From: Kribbella jiaozuonensis
GTDB taxonomy: Bacteria > Actinomycetota > Actinomycetes > Propionibacteriales > Kribbellaceae
Reading direction: 5' to 3'
Length of the DNA: 64,000 nucleotides
Assembly: GCF_005233875.1 (NCBI RefSeq)
Contig: NZ_SZPZ01000001.1
Coordinates: 1 to 64,000, forward strand
The notes under the pieces were generated by a model. It searched no databases, had not been told where the DNA came from, and worked only from the letters and a program-made list of their open reading frames with translations. Made by a program: the position numbers and the translations under genes. Positions 1 to 8,451 of the stretch are shown in pieces (within the stretch, counting starts at the first letter, position 1; every line of letters begins with the position of its first letter).

Positions 1-118
1 CCGCCAACGACTCCACTCCACCCTCGGCTACCGCACCCCACACGAAGCCCTCACCAACCACCAAACCCCCACCGCCGCCTAACCAACAACCCCAACCAAC
101 CGTCCACAATCCTTGACA
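1..118 (+). mobile_element. Right end of an IS3-family insertion sequence, cut by the window edge
   Basis: The only visible part is the last 27 codons of the transposase and about 36 bp after its stop. The segment ends at 118 in ...TTGACA. Read on the opposite strand this end begins TGTCAAGGATTGTGGACGG, and starting with TG is usual for IS3-family terminal inverted repeats. The left end is outside the window, so neither the repeat pair nor a target duplication can be checked; the exact right boundary is inferred. Confidence 0.55.
2..82 (+). CDS. IS3-family transposase OrfB, C-terminal fragment (partial at window start)
   Basis: The frame starting at base 2 reads RQRLHSTLGYRTPHEAL and then a short tail to TAA at 80-82. 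The R-x-HS-x-LGY-x-TP-x-E pattern is the conserved C-terminal signature of the rve-type DDE integrase domain in IS3-family OrfB transposases. The rest of the gene lies upstream of the window. Whether the element is intact cannot be judged from this piece. Confidence 0.75.
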   Translation, partial: RQRLHSTLGYRTPHEALTNHQTPTAA

Positions 119-127
119 CAGCCCACC

Positions 128-228
128 CCGGGCTTATCGCCCGGAGCATCCCTTCCGGCTATCGCCGGACCTTCCGGCTTATCGCCGGACCTTCCGGCTT
201 ATCGCCGGCGTTGCGGGCTATCGCCTGT
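128..228. repeat. Tandem array of small hairpins, about 20-bp unit
   Basis: Hairpins CCGGC-TTATC-GCCGG or close variants occur at 128-144, 155-168, 174-188 and 194-208, and a decayed fifth lies at about 213-228. The central units repeat nearly exactly every 20 bp. Each has a 5-6 bp GC stem around a TTATC or TATC loop. From here to the end of upp at 669 (about 440 bp more) I see no convincing gene: the open frames are Arg/Pro/Ala-rich and look like high-GC noise. The function is unknown. Transcript end, attenuator or simple decayed repeat are all possible. Confidence 0.7.
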
Positions 229-668
229 GGCGACTGCCCCGTGATCACGCGCGTTCGTGGACACAGGTGCTGGTCGTGGCTGGGCGAGCAGCGGCGACCT
301 CCTCAGCACCAACGCCAGCGTCGGCGTCGGCGCGAAGCCGAAGCGTGGGGGCGGGATCGTCCGAGCCAGCTGTTGACGGGTGGCCCGGGCGGTGGATGGT
401 ACCTACGTCTCCGGCTGCACCAGCTACCGTCGGGGCGTTCCAGGTGCCGCCAGGTGCTGCGGGCTGCCGCCCCGGCCGCCGCCGGTGACGCACCTGTATT
501 CGGGCAAGCATCCCGCACCATGCAGCCGGGTGCGGCACCCCGCGACTACCAGCTCGGTTCCCCAGCAGTTCCGTCGCTACAACGCCCCGTCCACCGGCCG
601 ACCGCCAGCTGTCGGCCGGAGCCGACTTAGCACCCAGCCCTCTATATTTCTTCTTTCTGGCGTGTGAC

Positions 669-1310
669 CTACTGAGCCACGCCGTACAAGCGGTCGCCGG
701 CGTCGCCCAGGCCGGGGACGATGTAGCCCTTGTCGTTTAGGTGGGAGTCCATGCCGGCGATTACCAGGTTGCAAGGGACGTCTAGGTGGGTGAGCTCGCG
801 TTCTACGCGTTCTACGCCTTCGGGGGCGGCGAGGAGGCAGATGGCGGTGATGTGGTCGGCGCCGCGGTCGACTAGGAACTGGATAGCGGCGGCTAGTGTG
901 CCGCCGGTTGCGAGCATTGGGTCCAGGACGTAGCACTGGCGGCCGGAGAGGTCTTCGGGGAGGCGTTCGGCGTACGTCGACGCGGTGAGGGTCTGCTCGT
1001 TGCGGATCATGCCGAGGAAGCCGACCTCCGCGGTGGGGAGCAGCCGGGACATGCCTTCGAGCATGCCGAGGCCTGCCCGCAGGATCGGCACGACGAGCGG
1101 CTTCGGTGCGGTCAGTTTCACGCCCTGTGCCTCGGCGACGGGGGTCTGGACGGTGACCGGGCCGGTGCGGACGTCGCGGGTCGCCTCGTAGGCGAGCAGC
1201 GTGACGAGCTCCTCGGTCAGCCGACGGAACGTGGGTGAGTCCGTGTGCTCGTCGCGCAGCGCGGTGAGCTTGTGGGCGACGAGCGGGTGGTCCACGACGA
1301 GGATCTGCAT
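669..1310 (-). CDS. upp: Uracil phosphoribosyltransferase
   Basis: Pyrimidine salvage enzyme, cytosolic: uracil plus PRPP gives UMP and pyrophosphate. The protein has 213 residues, the usual length for Upp. The PRPP-binding loop is clear ([16 protein letters not shown], about residues 130-145). The uracil-binding C-terminal segment is also present ([12 protein letters not shown] near residue 200), as is the [10 protein letters not shown] motif near residue 80. The start is ATG at 1310. It is divergent from the small gene at 1417 with about 105 bp between them, so separate promoters are likely in that gap. No oddities. Confidence 0.96.
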   Translation of the reverse strand: MQILVVDHPLVAHKLTALRDEHTDSPTFRRLTEELVTLLAYEATRDVRTGPVTVQTPVAEAQGVKLTAPKPLVVPILRAGLGMLEGMSRLLPTAEVGFLGMIRNEQTLTASTYAERLPEDLSGRQCYVLDPMLATGGTLAAAIQFLVDRGADHITAICLLAAPEGVERVERELTHLDVPCNLVIAGMDSHLNDKGYIVPGLGDAGDRLYGVAQ

Positions 1311-1416
1311 AAGCCGGAACGGTACCGTCGGCGATTCGCCTCGGGAAACCTCGCTCGCTGTCAGACTGGAAAGTGCACCGGAATCTGCCCTGCCTCGCCC
1401 ATCAGGGAGTACGCCG

Positions 1417-1599
1417 ATGACCCTCGAGCCCAGACCGCGCCTGGTGGTTCCCCGCCGCGACCTCGACCGGCTGCGCCGGCGTGCCGAGTTCCTCCGCGAA
1501 CTCGAGGAGGCGAAGGCTCTCCGCGACCGGATCGCGCCCCGGCGGGCCCGCGTCCGGCAGCTGCGTGAGGCGATGCGGAGAGCGACGTACCATCACTGA
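1417..1599 (+). CDS. Small Arg-rich conserved-looking protein, function unknown
   Basis: A 60-residue basic protein with an almost continuous heptad-like pattern of Leu, Arg and Glu (residues 10-55), likely one long helix or helical hairpin. The start at 1417 is chosen because an AGGGAG ribosome-binding site lies about 7 bases upstream; longer versions of the frame add low-quality sequence. It is divergent from upp and lies 74 bp upstream of the tadA partner gene on the same strand, so it may share their transcript. No domain recognised. It could be non-coding, but the ribosome-binding site and position favour a real gene. Confidence 0.5.
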   Translation: MTLEPRPRLVVPRRDLDRLRRRAEFLRELEEAKALRDRIAPRRARVRQLREAMRRATYHH

Positions 1600-1673
1600 C
1601 TATTGACCGGTGTTGGCGGATCTGATATCGCACCGAGATCGCCTGGAAAGCTGGAGTCTGGGACGATGAGCCG

Positions 1674-2171
1674 GTGTCTGACGCCACTGTTGGCCCCGTG
1701 ACCACCGACCTCGATTTCGCGGTCGCCGCTTACACCGAGGACGGGAACTGGACCGTCACCCCGCTGGTACTTCGTGGTGAACCGGACCTCTCCGCGCTGG
1801 TGTCGGCCCTGCGCCGGTTCCCGGGCGAGGGCGGTGTGCTGGGCATGGTCTCGGTCGACGAGGACTTCTTCGTACTGGTCCGCGTGGCCGGTGGTCGGGC
1901 CCGGTTGCTGATCTCCGACGTGACTGCCGCGACCGAGTGGCCGATCGCCCGGCAGGTCGTGGACGAGCTCGACATCCCGCTGGCCGATGACGACGACGAG
2001 CAGGTCCCGGCCGGTGACCTGGCCATCCTCGCCGACCTGGGGATGAGCGCGATGGACCTCGGCGCGCTCTGCGACGACGTCGACCTCTACCCGGAGGAGA
2101 TGCTCGAGGAGATCGCCGAGGCGCTTGGGTTCGGCAACCAGTTCCACGACGCGATCGAAGCCGTTGGCTAG
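1674..2171 (+). CDS. tRNA adenosine deaminase-associated protein
   Basis: Actinobacterial companion of TadA; its biochemical role is not established. The protein has 165 residues and is strongly acidic, especially the central DDDDEQ stretch (about residue 105) and the C-terminal half, with the typical early segment DFAVAAYTEDG. It begins at GTG 1674; an ATG a few bases upstream is in another frame. The stop overlaps the TTG start of tadA by 8 bases, so the two are almost certainly translated together. Family assignment rests on length, composition and this linkage. Confidence 0.88.
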   Translation: MSDATVGPVTTDLDFAVAAYTEDGNWTVTPLVLRGEPDLSALVSALRRFPGEGGVLGMVSVDEDFFVLVRVAGGRARLLISDVTAATEWPIARQVVDELDIPLADDDDEQVPAGDLAILADLGMSAMDLGALCDDVDLYPEEMLEEIAEALGFGNQFHDAIEAVG

Positions 2172-2631
2172 CCCGCTTCTGCGCCGCGAGTGGTCGCGGT
2201 TGATGACGCTCGCGCTGGAGGAGGGCGAGAAGGCGCTGCCCGACGTACCGATCGGGGCGATCGTGGTGGACGCCGACGGCCAGGTGATCGGGCGCGGGCA
2301 CAACGAGCGTGAGACGACGGGCGATCCGACCGCGCATGCCGAAGTACTCGCGATCCGGGAGGCGGCGCGGCACGTCGGCGAGTGGCGGCTGAGCGGGTGC
2401 ACGCTGGTCGTCACGCTGGAGCCGTGCACGATGTGCGCCGGGGCGATCGTGCTGTCCCGGCTCGAGCGGCTGGTGTTCGCGGCGTACGACGAGAAGGCGG
2501 GCGCGGTCGGCTCGCTGTGGGACGTCGTCCGGGATCGCCGGCTGAACCACCGGCCCGAGGTGATCGGCGGCGTGATGGCCGACGAGGCGGGCGCGCGGCT
2601 GCGCGATTTCTTCATTCGTCACCGGCCTTGA
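2164..2631 (+). CDS. tadA: tRNA-specific adenosine deaminase
   Basis: Zinc hydrolase that converts wobble adenosine 34 of tRNA-Arg(ACG) to inosine. The zinc and catalytic motifs of the cytidine/deoxycytidylate deaminase fold are complete: HAE (in TAHAEVLAIREAA, near residue 60) and PCTMCAGA near residue 90. The family-typical start SRLMTLALEEGEKAL is present. I place the start at TTG 2164 (155 residues) because GAAG sits just upstream and the overlap with the preceding stop suggests coupling. ATG 2203 would cut the first helix. The gene ends 13 bp before tRNA-Ser. Confidence 0.93.
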   Translation: MASPLLRREWSRLMTLALEEGEKALPDVPIGAIVVDADGQVIGRGHNERETTGDPTAHAEVLAIREAARHVGEWRLSGCTLVVTLEPCTMCAGAIVLSRLERLVFAAYDEKAGAVGSLWDVVRDRRLNHRPEVIGGVMADEAGARLRDFFIRHRP

Positions 2632-2644
2632 TATTGTCCTCGGC

Positions 2645-2735
2645 GGTGGCGTGTCCGAGCGGCCGAAGGAGCGCGCCTCGAAAGCGCGTGACGGGCAACC
2701 CCCGTCCGAGGGTTCAAATCCCTCCGCCACCGCCA
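2645..2735 (+). tRNA. tRNA-Ser (anticodon CGA)
   Basis: The acceptor strands GGTGGCG (2645-2651) and CGCCACC (2725-2731) pair fully, with G as discriminator and an encoded CCA at 2733-2735. The anticodon arm is CGCGC/GCGCG around the loop CTCGAAA, giving anticodon CGA, which reads UCG. The T-loop GGTTCAAATC is standard, and a long variable arm (GACGGGC...) gives the class II shape expected for serine. It follows tadA closely. Confidence 0.95.
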
Positions 2736-2833
2736 ACCGCCCTTCGGGGCGGAAGATAGGCCGGAGACCCTGATGCTGTGTGATGCGTCAGGGTTTTCGT
2801 CTCTCGGGACCTGACGTTCGACGGGAGGGCCCC

Positions 2834-4345
2834 ATGGATGTTTCGGAGCTCGACCGGATTCTGCTGGCGGGGGCTGTGGTCCTGCTGGTCGCGGTCGTCG
2901 CCGTTCGGCTGACCGCTCGACTCGGGCTCCCGTCGCTGCTGATCTACCTCGGGATGGGCCTGCTGCTCGGTGAGTCGGGGCCGGGGCACATCCACTTCGA
3001 GGATGCGCAGCTGGCGCATGCGCTGGGGTTCGCCGCGCTGGTCGTGATCCTGATCGAGGGCGGCCTGACCACCCGGTGGAACGAAGTACGTCCGGTGATG
3101 CCGCTCGGGCTCGTCCTCGCGACGGTCGGGGTCGCGGTCAGCGTCGGTGTGGTCGCCTGCGTGGCGCATTTCGTACTGGGGCTCAGCTGGCAGCTCTCCG
3201 TACTGCTGGGAGCGGTGACATCGCCGACAGACGCGGCGGCCGTGTTCTCGGTGCTGAGACGGGTGCCGATCCGGCCGCGGCTGCGTGGGGCGCTGGAGGC
3301 CGAGTCCGGTCTGAACGACGCCCCGACCGTGCTGCTGGTCACCCTGGTGAGCACGGGCGAGGTCGGCGAGAAGGGCGTGCTGTCGTTCACCGGCCTGGTG
3401 CTGTACGAGCTGGTCGTCGGCGCTCTGTTCGGTCTGCTGATCGGCTGGGTGAGCGTCGGCCTGATCCGGCGGATGGCGCTCAGCTCGGCAGGGCTCTACC
3501 CGCTCGCGGTGATGTCGGTGGCCTTCATCTCGTACGCCGGTGGGTCCGTGCTGCTGCATGTGTCGGGGTTCGCAGCTGTTTACGTCACCGCGCTGACGCT
3601 CGGGCGGGCGGAGTTGCCGCACCGGATGGCGACCCGGTCGTTCGTGGACGGGATCGCCTGGCTGGCTCAGATCGGGCTGTTCGTGATGCTCGGGCTGCTG
3701 GCGTCACCGGGGCGGTTCCGGCTGAACGACGTACTCCTCGCGCTGGTGATCGGGATCGCGGTGACGGTCGTCGGGCGGTTCGCCTCGGTGGCGATCTCGG
3801 CGGCTCCGTTCCGGCTGCCGTGGCGGGAGCAGGCGTTCATCTCATGGGCGGGGTTGCGGGGCGCGGTACCGATCGTCCTGGCGACGATCCCGCTCGCTGA
3901 GGGGGTTCCGCAGGCGGACCGGATCTTCGACGTGGTCTTCGTACTGGTCCTGCTGTTCACGTTGCTGCAAGGGCCGTCGCTGCCGTGGCTGGCCGGTCGC
4001 TTGAAGGTCCTGGACGAGAACGCTGCGCACGAGGTCGACATCGATGTGGCGCCGCTGGAGTCGCTCGGCGCGGACATGCTCCAGGTCCACGTCCCGAGCG
4101 AGTCCAGGCTCGCCGGGGTCGAGATCGGCGAGCTGCGGTTGCCGCCGGGCGTCTCGGTCTCGCTCGTCATCCGCGGCGAACACGCCTTCGTGCCGGACCG
4201 CCGTACCGTCCTCCGCGCCGCCGACTCACTGCTGGTCGTTGCCCCCAGCCCCGTCCGGGAGCAGACCGTACGCCGCCTACGCGCCGTCTCGCGGGCCGGG
4301 CGCCTGGCCGGCTGGTTCGGCGAACGCGGCCGCGAACAGCACTGA
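2834..4345 (+). CDS. K+/H+ or Na+/H+ antiporter with RCK-C domain (CvrA/NhaP2 type)
   Basis: Membrane cation/proton exchanger of the CPA1 family. Residues 1-390 form about twelve hydrophobic segments with family landmarks: the GLLLGESGPG loop near residue 45, SPTDAAAVFSVLR near 130, ESGLNDAP near 160 and WAGLRGAVPIVLAT near 340. Residues about 410-490 form a cytosolic RCK-C/TrkA-C-like domain (VHVPSESRLAGVEIGELRLP), which in relatives binds regulatory nucleotides. The start is ATG 2834, preceded by GGGAGGG; the longer frame adds a non-conserved lead. 503 residues. The transported cation cannot be told from sequence. Confidence 0.9.
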   Translation: MDVSELDRILLAGAVVLLVAVVAVRLTARLGLPSLLIYLGMGLLLGESGPGHIHFEDAQLAHALGFAALVVILIEGGLTTRWNEVRPVMPLGLVLATVGVAVSVGVVACVAHFVLGLSWQLSVLLGAVTSPTDAAAVFSVLRRVPIRPRLRGALEAESGLNDAPTVLLVTLVSTGEVGEKGVLSFTGLVLYELVVGALFGLLIGWVSVGLIRRMALSSAGLYPLAVMSVAFISYAGGSVLLHVSGFAAVYVTALTLGRAELPHRMATRSFVDGIAWLAQIGLFVMLGLLASPGRFRLNDVLLALVIGIAVTVVGRFASVAISAAPFRLPWREQAFISWAGLRGAVPIVLATIPLAEGVPQADRIFDVVFVLVLLFTLLQGPSLPWLAGRLKVLDENAAHEVDIDVAPLESLGADMLQVHVPSESRLAGVEIGELRLPPGVSVSLVIRGEHAFVPDRRTVLRAADSLLVVAPSPVREQTVRRLRAVSRAGRLAGWFGERGREQH

Positions 4346-4347
4346 GG

Positions 4348-4911
4348 TCAGTTCGGGTTCTGGCCGGAGGGGATGGGCTGGGGGGTGTGGATAACCGGCA
4401 GGCAGACGTTGGTGCCGGGGGCGACCTGGACCGACGGGATGCCCTTGAGGCGGACCGAGCCGAAGCCGGCGCCGATGACCAGGTCGACGGTGTGGTCGGT
4501 GCGGCCGTCGGCGACCGGAACGGCCTTCTGGTTCAGCTGGCCGGCGACCAGCGTCAGCTCCGGCGAGTTCGCGGCGACACCGCGGAGCTCGGCGACGTCG
4601 ACCTTGTTGCCCTTGGGCTCGTTGGAGACCTTGCCGATGTTGAAGCCGCGCTTCTTCAGCGCGTCGGCGACCCGCTGCGCGGAGCCCGCCCTCGCGCCGC
4701 CGTTGTACACGTTCAGCACGACCTGCTTCGGGACCAGCCGGTTGTTCGCCAGCTTCTGCTCGACGCAGGTCGGCTCGGCGCTGCTGTTGATCAGGGACTT
4801 CCAGCCCCACCAGCCGCCGCCGGCGAGAATGCCGAGCAGGATCACCATCGTGATCGGCGTACGCCAGCGAATGCGTGAATGCGGCCGCGGTTGCGGATGG
4901 ATCGCTGTCAT
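4348..4911 (-). CDS. Membrane-anchored LytR_C domain protein
   Basis: A 187-residue protein with a short basic cytoplasmic N-terminus, one transmembrane segment (ITMVILLGILAGGGWWGW, about residues 18-36) and an outer domain matching the LytR/CpsA/Psr C-terminal module: VLNVYNGGARAGSAQRVADALKKRG, then a second half ending DLVIGAGFG. In relatives this module occurs in cell-envelope proteins and its ligand is unknown. I start at the ATG at 4911, since upstream codons look non-conserved and a G-run ribosome-binding site precedes it. Its stop lies 2 bp from the convergent antiporter stop. Confidence 0.85.
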   Translation of the reverse strand: MTAIHPQPRPHSRIRWRTPITMVILLGILAGGGWWGWKSLINSSAEPTCVEQKLANNRLVPKQVVLNVYNGGARAGSAQRVADALKKRGFNIGKVSNEPKGNKVDVAELRGVAANSPELTLVAGQLNQKAVPVADGRTDHTVDLVIGAGFGSVRLKGIPSVQVAPGTNVCLPVIHTPQPIPSGQNPN

Positions 4912-4940
4912 CGGCTCAACCCCCCGTGAGCAGACATGGG

Positions 4941-5234
4941 TCAGTCCACTACCAAGACCCGAGCGTGGAGAACAGAACGCTGCTGCAACGCGGCCCGGAG
5001 GGCGCGGTGCAGGCCGTCCTCGAGGTACATGTCGCCCTTCCACTCCACCACGTGCGCGAACAGGTCGCCGTAGAAGGTCGAGTCCTCGTCGAGCAGCGCG
5101 TTCAGGTCAAGGGTGCCCTTCGTCGTGACGAGTTCGTCCAGCCGCACCTGCCGTGGCGGCAGCGAGGACCAGTCCTTCGGCCGCAGCCCATGGTCCGGGT
5201 ACGGCCGGTCTTCCCCGACGCGCTTGAAGATCAC
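4941..5234 (-). CDS. Conserved actinobacterial protein, sometimes called VapB-family antitoxin
   Basis: A 97-residue protein beginning MIFKRVGEDRPYPDHG and containing TTKGTLDLNALLDEDSTF, then YLEDGLHRALRAALQQR. Close relatives across actinomycetes are often labelled type II antitoxin VapB. No toxin gene is adjacent here, so that label should be treated with caution. The DGLHRALRA segment resembles the DGNHR-type motif of ParB-like nucleotide-binding folds (inference). It lies 29 bp upstream of the LytR_C gene on the same strand, so the two are probably one operon. Confidence 0.75.
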   Translation of the reverse strand: MIFKRVGEDRPYPDHGLRPKDWSSLPPRQVRLDELVTTKGTLDLNALLDEDSTFYGDLFAHVVEWKGDMYLEDGLHRALRAALQQRSVLHARVLVVD

Positions 5235-5399
5235 CTCCCGAAGTCTAGCGGGGTAACAGGTCTCAGGTGCAGGTCATGAATGTCACCGGAATAGTCCGGA
5301 GCTGGAAGCAACCTTTTGGTGCCGTTCAAGCGTCCAGATGGATGGTGAGTACTAGCATGCCGACCGGGTAGTTCCGTCAACCGGGGAAGGCACGCTGAG

Positions 5400-6944
5400 A
5401 TGGCCGAGTCAGATGTCGTGGAGACCGTCAAGCAGGGGTACGCGTTCGAGGGCGCGGCCCTCGAGCTGGGTGCGCTGCTGGTCGACGGTGAGCCGAAACC
5501 GGAGGCAGCGGTCCGGATCCCGCTCGGGATGATGAACCGGCACGGCCTGGTCGCGGGCGCCACCGGTACCGGAAAGACGAAGACTCTTCAGTTAATGGCG
5601 GAGCAACTGTCCGCGGCGGGCGTCGCGGTGTTCGCGGCCGACATCAAGGGCGACCTGTCGGGCGTCTCGCAACCCGGCGAGGGGAACGACAAGCTGCTGG
5701 CACGGACGAAGTCCATCGGCCAGGACTGGACCGCGACCGGCTTCCCGACCGAGTTCTACGCGCTCGGCGGCCAGGGCACCGGCATCCCGATCCGCGCCAC
5801 GATCACGTCGTTCGGGCCGGTGCTGCTGTCCAAGGTGCTCGGGCTCAACGACGTACAGGAGTCGTCGCTCGGGCTGATCTTCCACTACGCCGACAAGGCC
5901 GGGCTGACGCTGCTGGACATCAAGGACCTGCGCGCGGTCATCCAGCACCTGACCTCGGACGAGGGCAAGGACGACCTGAAGGAGCTCGGCGGGCTGTCGG
6001 CGGCCACCGCGGGCGTCATCCTGCGGTCGCTGATCGGGTTCGCGGACCAGGGCGCGGAGGCGTTCTTCGGCGAGCCGGAGTTCGACACCGCGGACCTGCT
6101 GCAGCAGCGCGACGGCAAGGGGCTCATCTCGCTGCTCGAGCTGCCGAACCTGCAGGACCGGCCGGCGCTGTTCTCCACGTTCCTGATGTGGCTGCTCGCC
6201 GACCTGTTCCACGACCTGCCCGAGGTCGGCGATGTGGACAAGCCGAAGCTGGTGTTCTTCTTCGACGAGGCGCACCTGCTGTTCAACGACGCATCGAAGG
6301 CGTTCCTGGCCGCGATCGCGCAGACCGTCCGGCTGATCCGGTCGAAGGGTGTCGGCGTGTTCTTCGTGACGCAGACGCCGAAGGACGTGCCGGACGACGT
6401 ACTGGCGCAGCTCGGTTCGCGGGTCCAGCACCAGCTGCGGGCGCACACGCCGAACGATGCGAAGGCACTGAAGGCGACCGTGTCGACGTTCCCGAGCTCG
6501 TCGTACGACCTGGGCGAGGTGCTGACCCAGCTCGGGATCGGCGAGGCGATCGTGACCGTGATGAACGAGAAGGGCGCGCCGACCCCGGTCGCGTGGACCC
6601 GGTTGCGTGCGCCGCAGTCGCTGATGGCGCCGGCCTCTGCGGAGCAGCAGACCGCAGCGGTGCAGGCCTCGCCGAACAACGCGAAGTACTCGCAGGCGGT
6701 CGACCGCGAGTCGGCGTACGAGATCCTGGCGGCGAAGGTGCAGGCCGGCGCGGCGCAGGCCGAGGCCGAGAAGCAGGCCCAGGAGCAGGCGAAACAACCG
6801 CAGCAGGAGTCTCGGCCGCGGTCGCAGAAGCAGGAGAAGTCGGTGGTCGAGCAGGTGATCGGTTCGTCGGTGTTCAAGCAGTTCGCCCGGTCGGCCGGGC
6901 GGGAGATCGTCCGCGGGCTTTTCGGCGCTGCCCGAAAGCGCTGA
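5400..6944 (+). CDS. HerA-like ATPase of the DUF853 family
   Basis: Predicted P-loop ATPase, 514 residues. Walker A is GATGTGKTKTLQ (about residues 53-64) and Walker B is LVFFFDEAHLLF (about residue 285). A following segment, GVGVFFVTQTPKDVPDDVLAQLG, is typical of FtsK/HerA-like motors (sensor region). Residues about 430-480 are Gln/Glu/Ala-rich and probably coiled coil, and the end (FKQFARSAGREIVRGLFG) is a family-typical tail. A ribosome-binding site GGGGAAGG precedes the start. DUF853 proteins are common but poorly characterised; a DNA-handling role is inferred only from the fold. It stands alone between short promoter-sized gaps. Confidence 0.9.
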   Translation: MAESDVVETVKQGYAFEGAALELGALLVDGEPKPEAAVRIPLGMMNRHGLVAGATGTGKTKTLQLMAEQLSAAGVAVFAADIKGDLSGVSQPGEGNDKLLARTKSIGQDWTATGFPTEFYALGGQGTGIPIRATITSFGPVLLSKVLGLNDVQESSLGLIFHYADKAGLTLLDIKDLRAVIQHLTSDEGKDDLKELGGLSAATAGVILRSLIGFADQGAEAFFGEPEFDTADLLQQRDGKGLISLLELPNLQDRPALFSTFLMWLLADLFHDLPEVGDVDKPKLVFFFDEAHLLFNDASKAFLAAIAQTVRLIRSKGVGVFFVTQTPKDVPDDVLAQLGSRVQHQLRAHTPNDAKALKATVSTFPSSSYDLGEVLTQLGIGEAIVTVMNEKGAPTPVAWTRLRAPQSLMAPASAEQQTAAVQASPNNAKYSQAVDRESAYEILAAKVQAGAAQAEAEKQAQEQAKQPQQESRPRSQKQEKSVVEQVIGSSVFKQFARSAGREIVRGLFGAARKR

Positions 6945-7089
6945 TCTTCCTTCCGTGCAAGGGAAAACCCGCGGATGATAGTTGATCAAACGACTGAATA
7001 CTGAAGGACTGTCGATCGTTTCCACATCGTCATCCACAGCCGCGCCGCCACGGATTGGGACCTGACGCTCACTCGTCGTACCGTGTGAG

Positions 7090-8430
7090 GTGATGGTTGC
7101 ACAGAGTAGGCGAGCGATACGTTCCTGGGCGCTCTGGACCCTGACGGTCCCGGCGTTCTTCGTCGTGGTGCTCGTCGACCTGGCCGCGATCGGGTACGGC
7201 GTGCAGGCGTTCACGGACCGCCCCGACTGGCGCGGCCTGGATGTGGTGTTCGCGCTGACCGTCTCGGCGCTGATCTCGGTCGAGGGCGCCCGCCGGGTGG
7301 AGAACCGGCGGCGGCGCGGCGGCGCGCTGCACAAGGACCTCGCTCCGGCCTGGATGATCGCCGCGGCCGTGATCCTGCATCCCGCGCTGGCGATCCTGGT
7401 CGCCGTACTGCTCCGGATCTGGTGGCGGATCCGCGCCGGCAAGTGCATCCCGTACCGGTGGGCCTTCTCGACCGCGGTGCATGTGCTCGCGGTCGGCGCC
7501 GCGCACGCGGTCTTCGTCTCGCTCCGCGACGTCACCAGCGGCGGCCTCGGTCTGGTCGTCTCGATGGTCGGCGCCTCGGCGGCGTACGTCGCGACCGACA
7601 CCCTGCTCTGTGGGCTGGCGATCTCGCTGATCATCCCGGGCAGCAGCCGCCGCGAAGCCGTCGGCGGGCTGGACGACCTGGGCACCGACGCGACCGCCGC
7701 CACACTCGGCTGTCTGCTCGCGGCCGCCTGCCTGATCAGCCCGTGGTTCGCGTTCGTGGCGATTCCGATCACGCTGACCGCGCAGCGGGCGTTGCTGCTC
7801 GGCCAGTTGGAGTCGGAGGCGCAGACGGATCCGAAGACCAGCCTGACGCGGGTCGACTGGTGGCGTCGGCGTACCGAGGAGATGCTGCGGACCTCGCGGA
7901 CCCAGCGTGAGCCGATGGCGGTGCTGCTGATCGACATCGACCACTTCAAGCAGGTCAATGACCGGCACGGCCACCTGGTCGGTGACGAGGCGCTGCGTGC
8001 AGTCGCGACGATCCTGCGCAGCGCGATCCGCGTGAAGGACGTGATCGGGCGGTTCGGCGGCGAGGAGTTCGTGATCGCGCTGCCGGACACCGGGATCGAT
8101 GAAGCAACGGTCACCGCGGATCGGCTTCGCAACGCGGTGTCGGCGAGTCCGCTGGCCGCGATGTGTGCCGGCGTACTCGACGATCCGGACCTCGATCCGG
8201 ACACCTTCCATCTGACTGTGAGCATCGGGGTCGCGGTTTATCCGAACGACGGGGCGACCGTGGACGACCTGTTGCTGCGTGCGGATCGTGCGATGTACGC
8301 CGCCAAGGCCGCCGGACGCGACCGGGTCCGCCTGGCCGCCGACACCATCGCGCTGCCCCGGCTGACCGCGTCCACACAATTCTCCGAACAAGCAGAACCT
8401 TTGGCCCAGGCGCAGCGTCCTGTGAGGTGA
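7090..8430 (+). CDS. Membrane diguanylate cyclase (GGEEF)
   Basis: Makes cyclic di-GMP from two GTP. Residues 1-240 hold about six to seven hydrophobic helices and probably form a membrane sensor; residues about 255-430 are the GGDEF domain. The active site reads RFGGEEF with upstream IDIDHFKQVND, both intact, so activity is expected. An inhibitory RxxD site (RVKD) lies exactly five residues before GGEEF, which in studied enzymes allows product feedback. GTG 7090 and ATG 7093 are both possible starts. No partner phosphodiesterase is visible nearby. 446 residues. Confidence 0.93.
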   Translation: MMVAQSRRAIRSWALWTLTVPAFFVVVLVDLAAIGYGVQAFTDRPDWRGLDVVFALTVSALISVEGARRVENRRRRGGALHKDLAPAWMIAAAVILHPALAILVAVLLRIWWRIRAGKCIPYRWAFSTAVHVLAVGAAHAVFVSLRDVTSGGLGLVVSMVGASAAYVATDTLLCGLAISLIIPGSSRREAVGGLDDLGTDATAATLGCLLAAACLISPWFAFVAIPITLTAQRALLLGQLESEAQTDPKTSLTRVDWWRRRTEEMLRTSRTQREPMAVLLIDIDHFKQVNDRHGHLVGDEALRAVATILRSAIRVKDVIGRFGGEEFVIALPDTGIDEATVTADRLRNAVSASPLAAMCAGVLDDPDLDPDTFHLTVSIGVAVYPNDGATVDDLLLRADRAMYAAKAAGRDRVRLAADTIALPRLTASTQFSEQAEPLAQAQRPVR

Positions 8431-8451
8431 GGGCGGCAGGACGGAGCGCAG

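Noticed and set aside
211..1000. Open frames on both strands before and within upp (for example 211-630)
   Set aside because: Arg/Pro/Ala-rich products, no ribosome-binding site, no family features; typical high-GC noise.
4941..5234. Complete VapBC toxin-antitoxin module
   Set aside because: No PIN-domain toxin is adjacent. Only the antitoxin-like name is traditional for this protein family.
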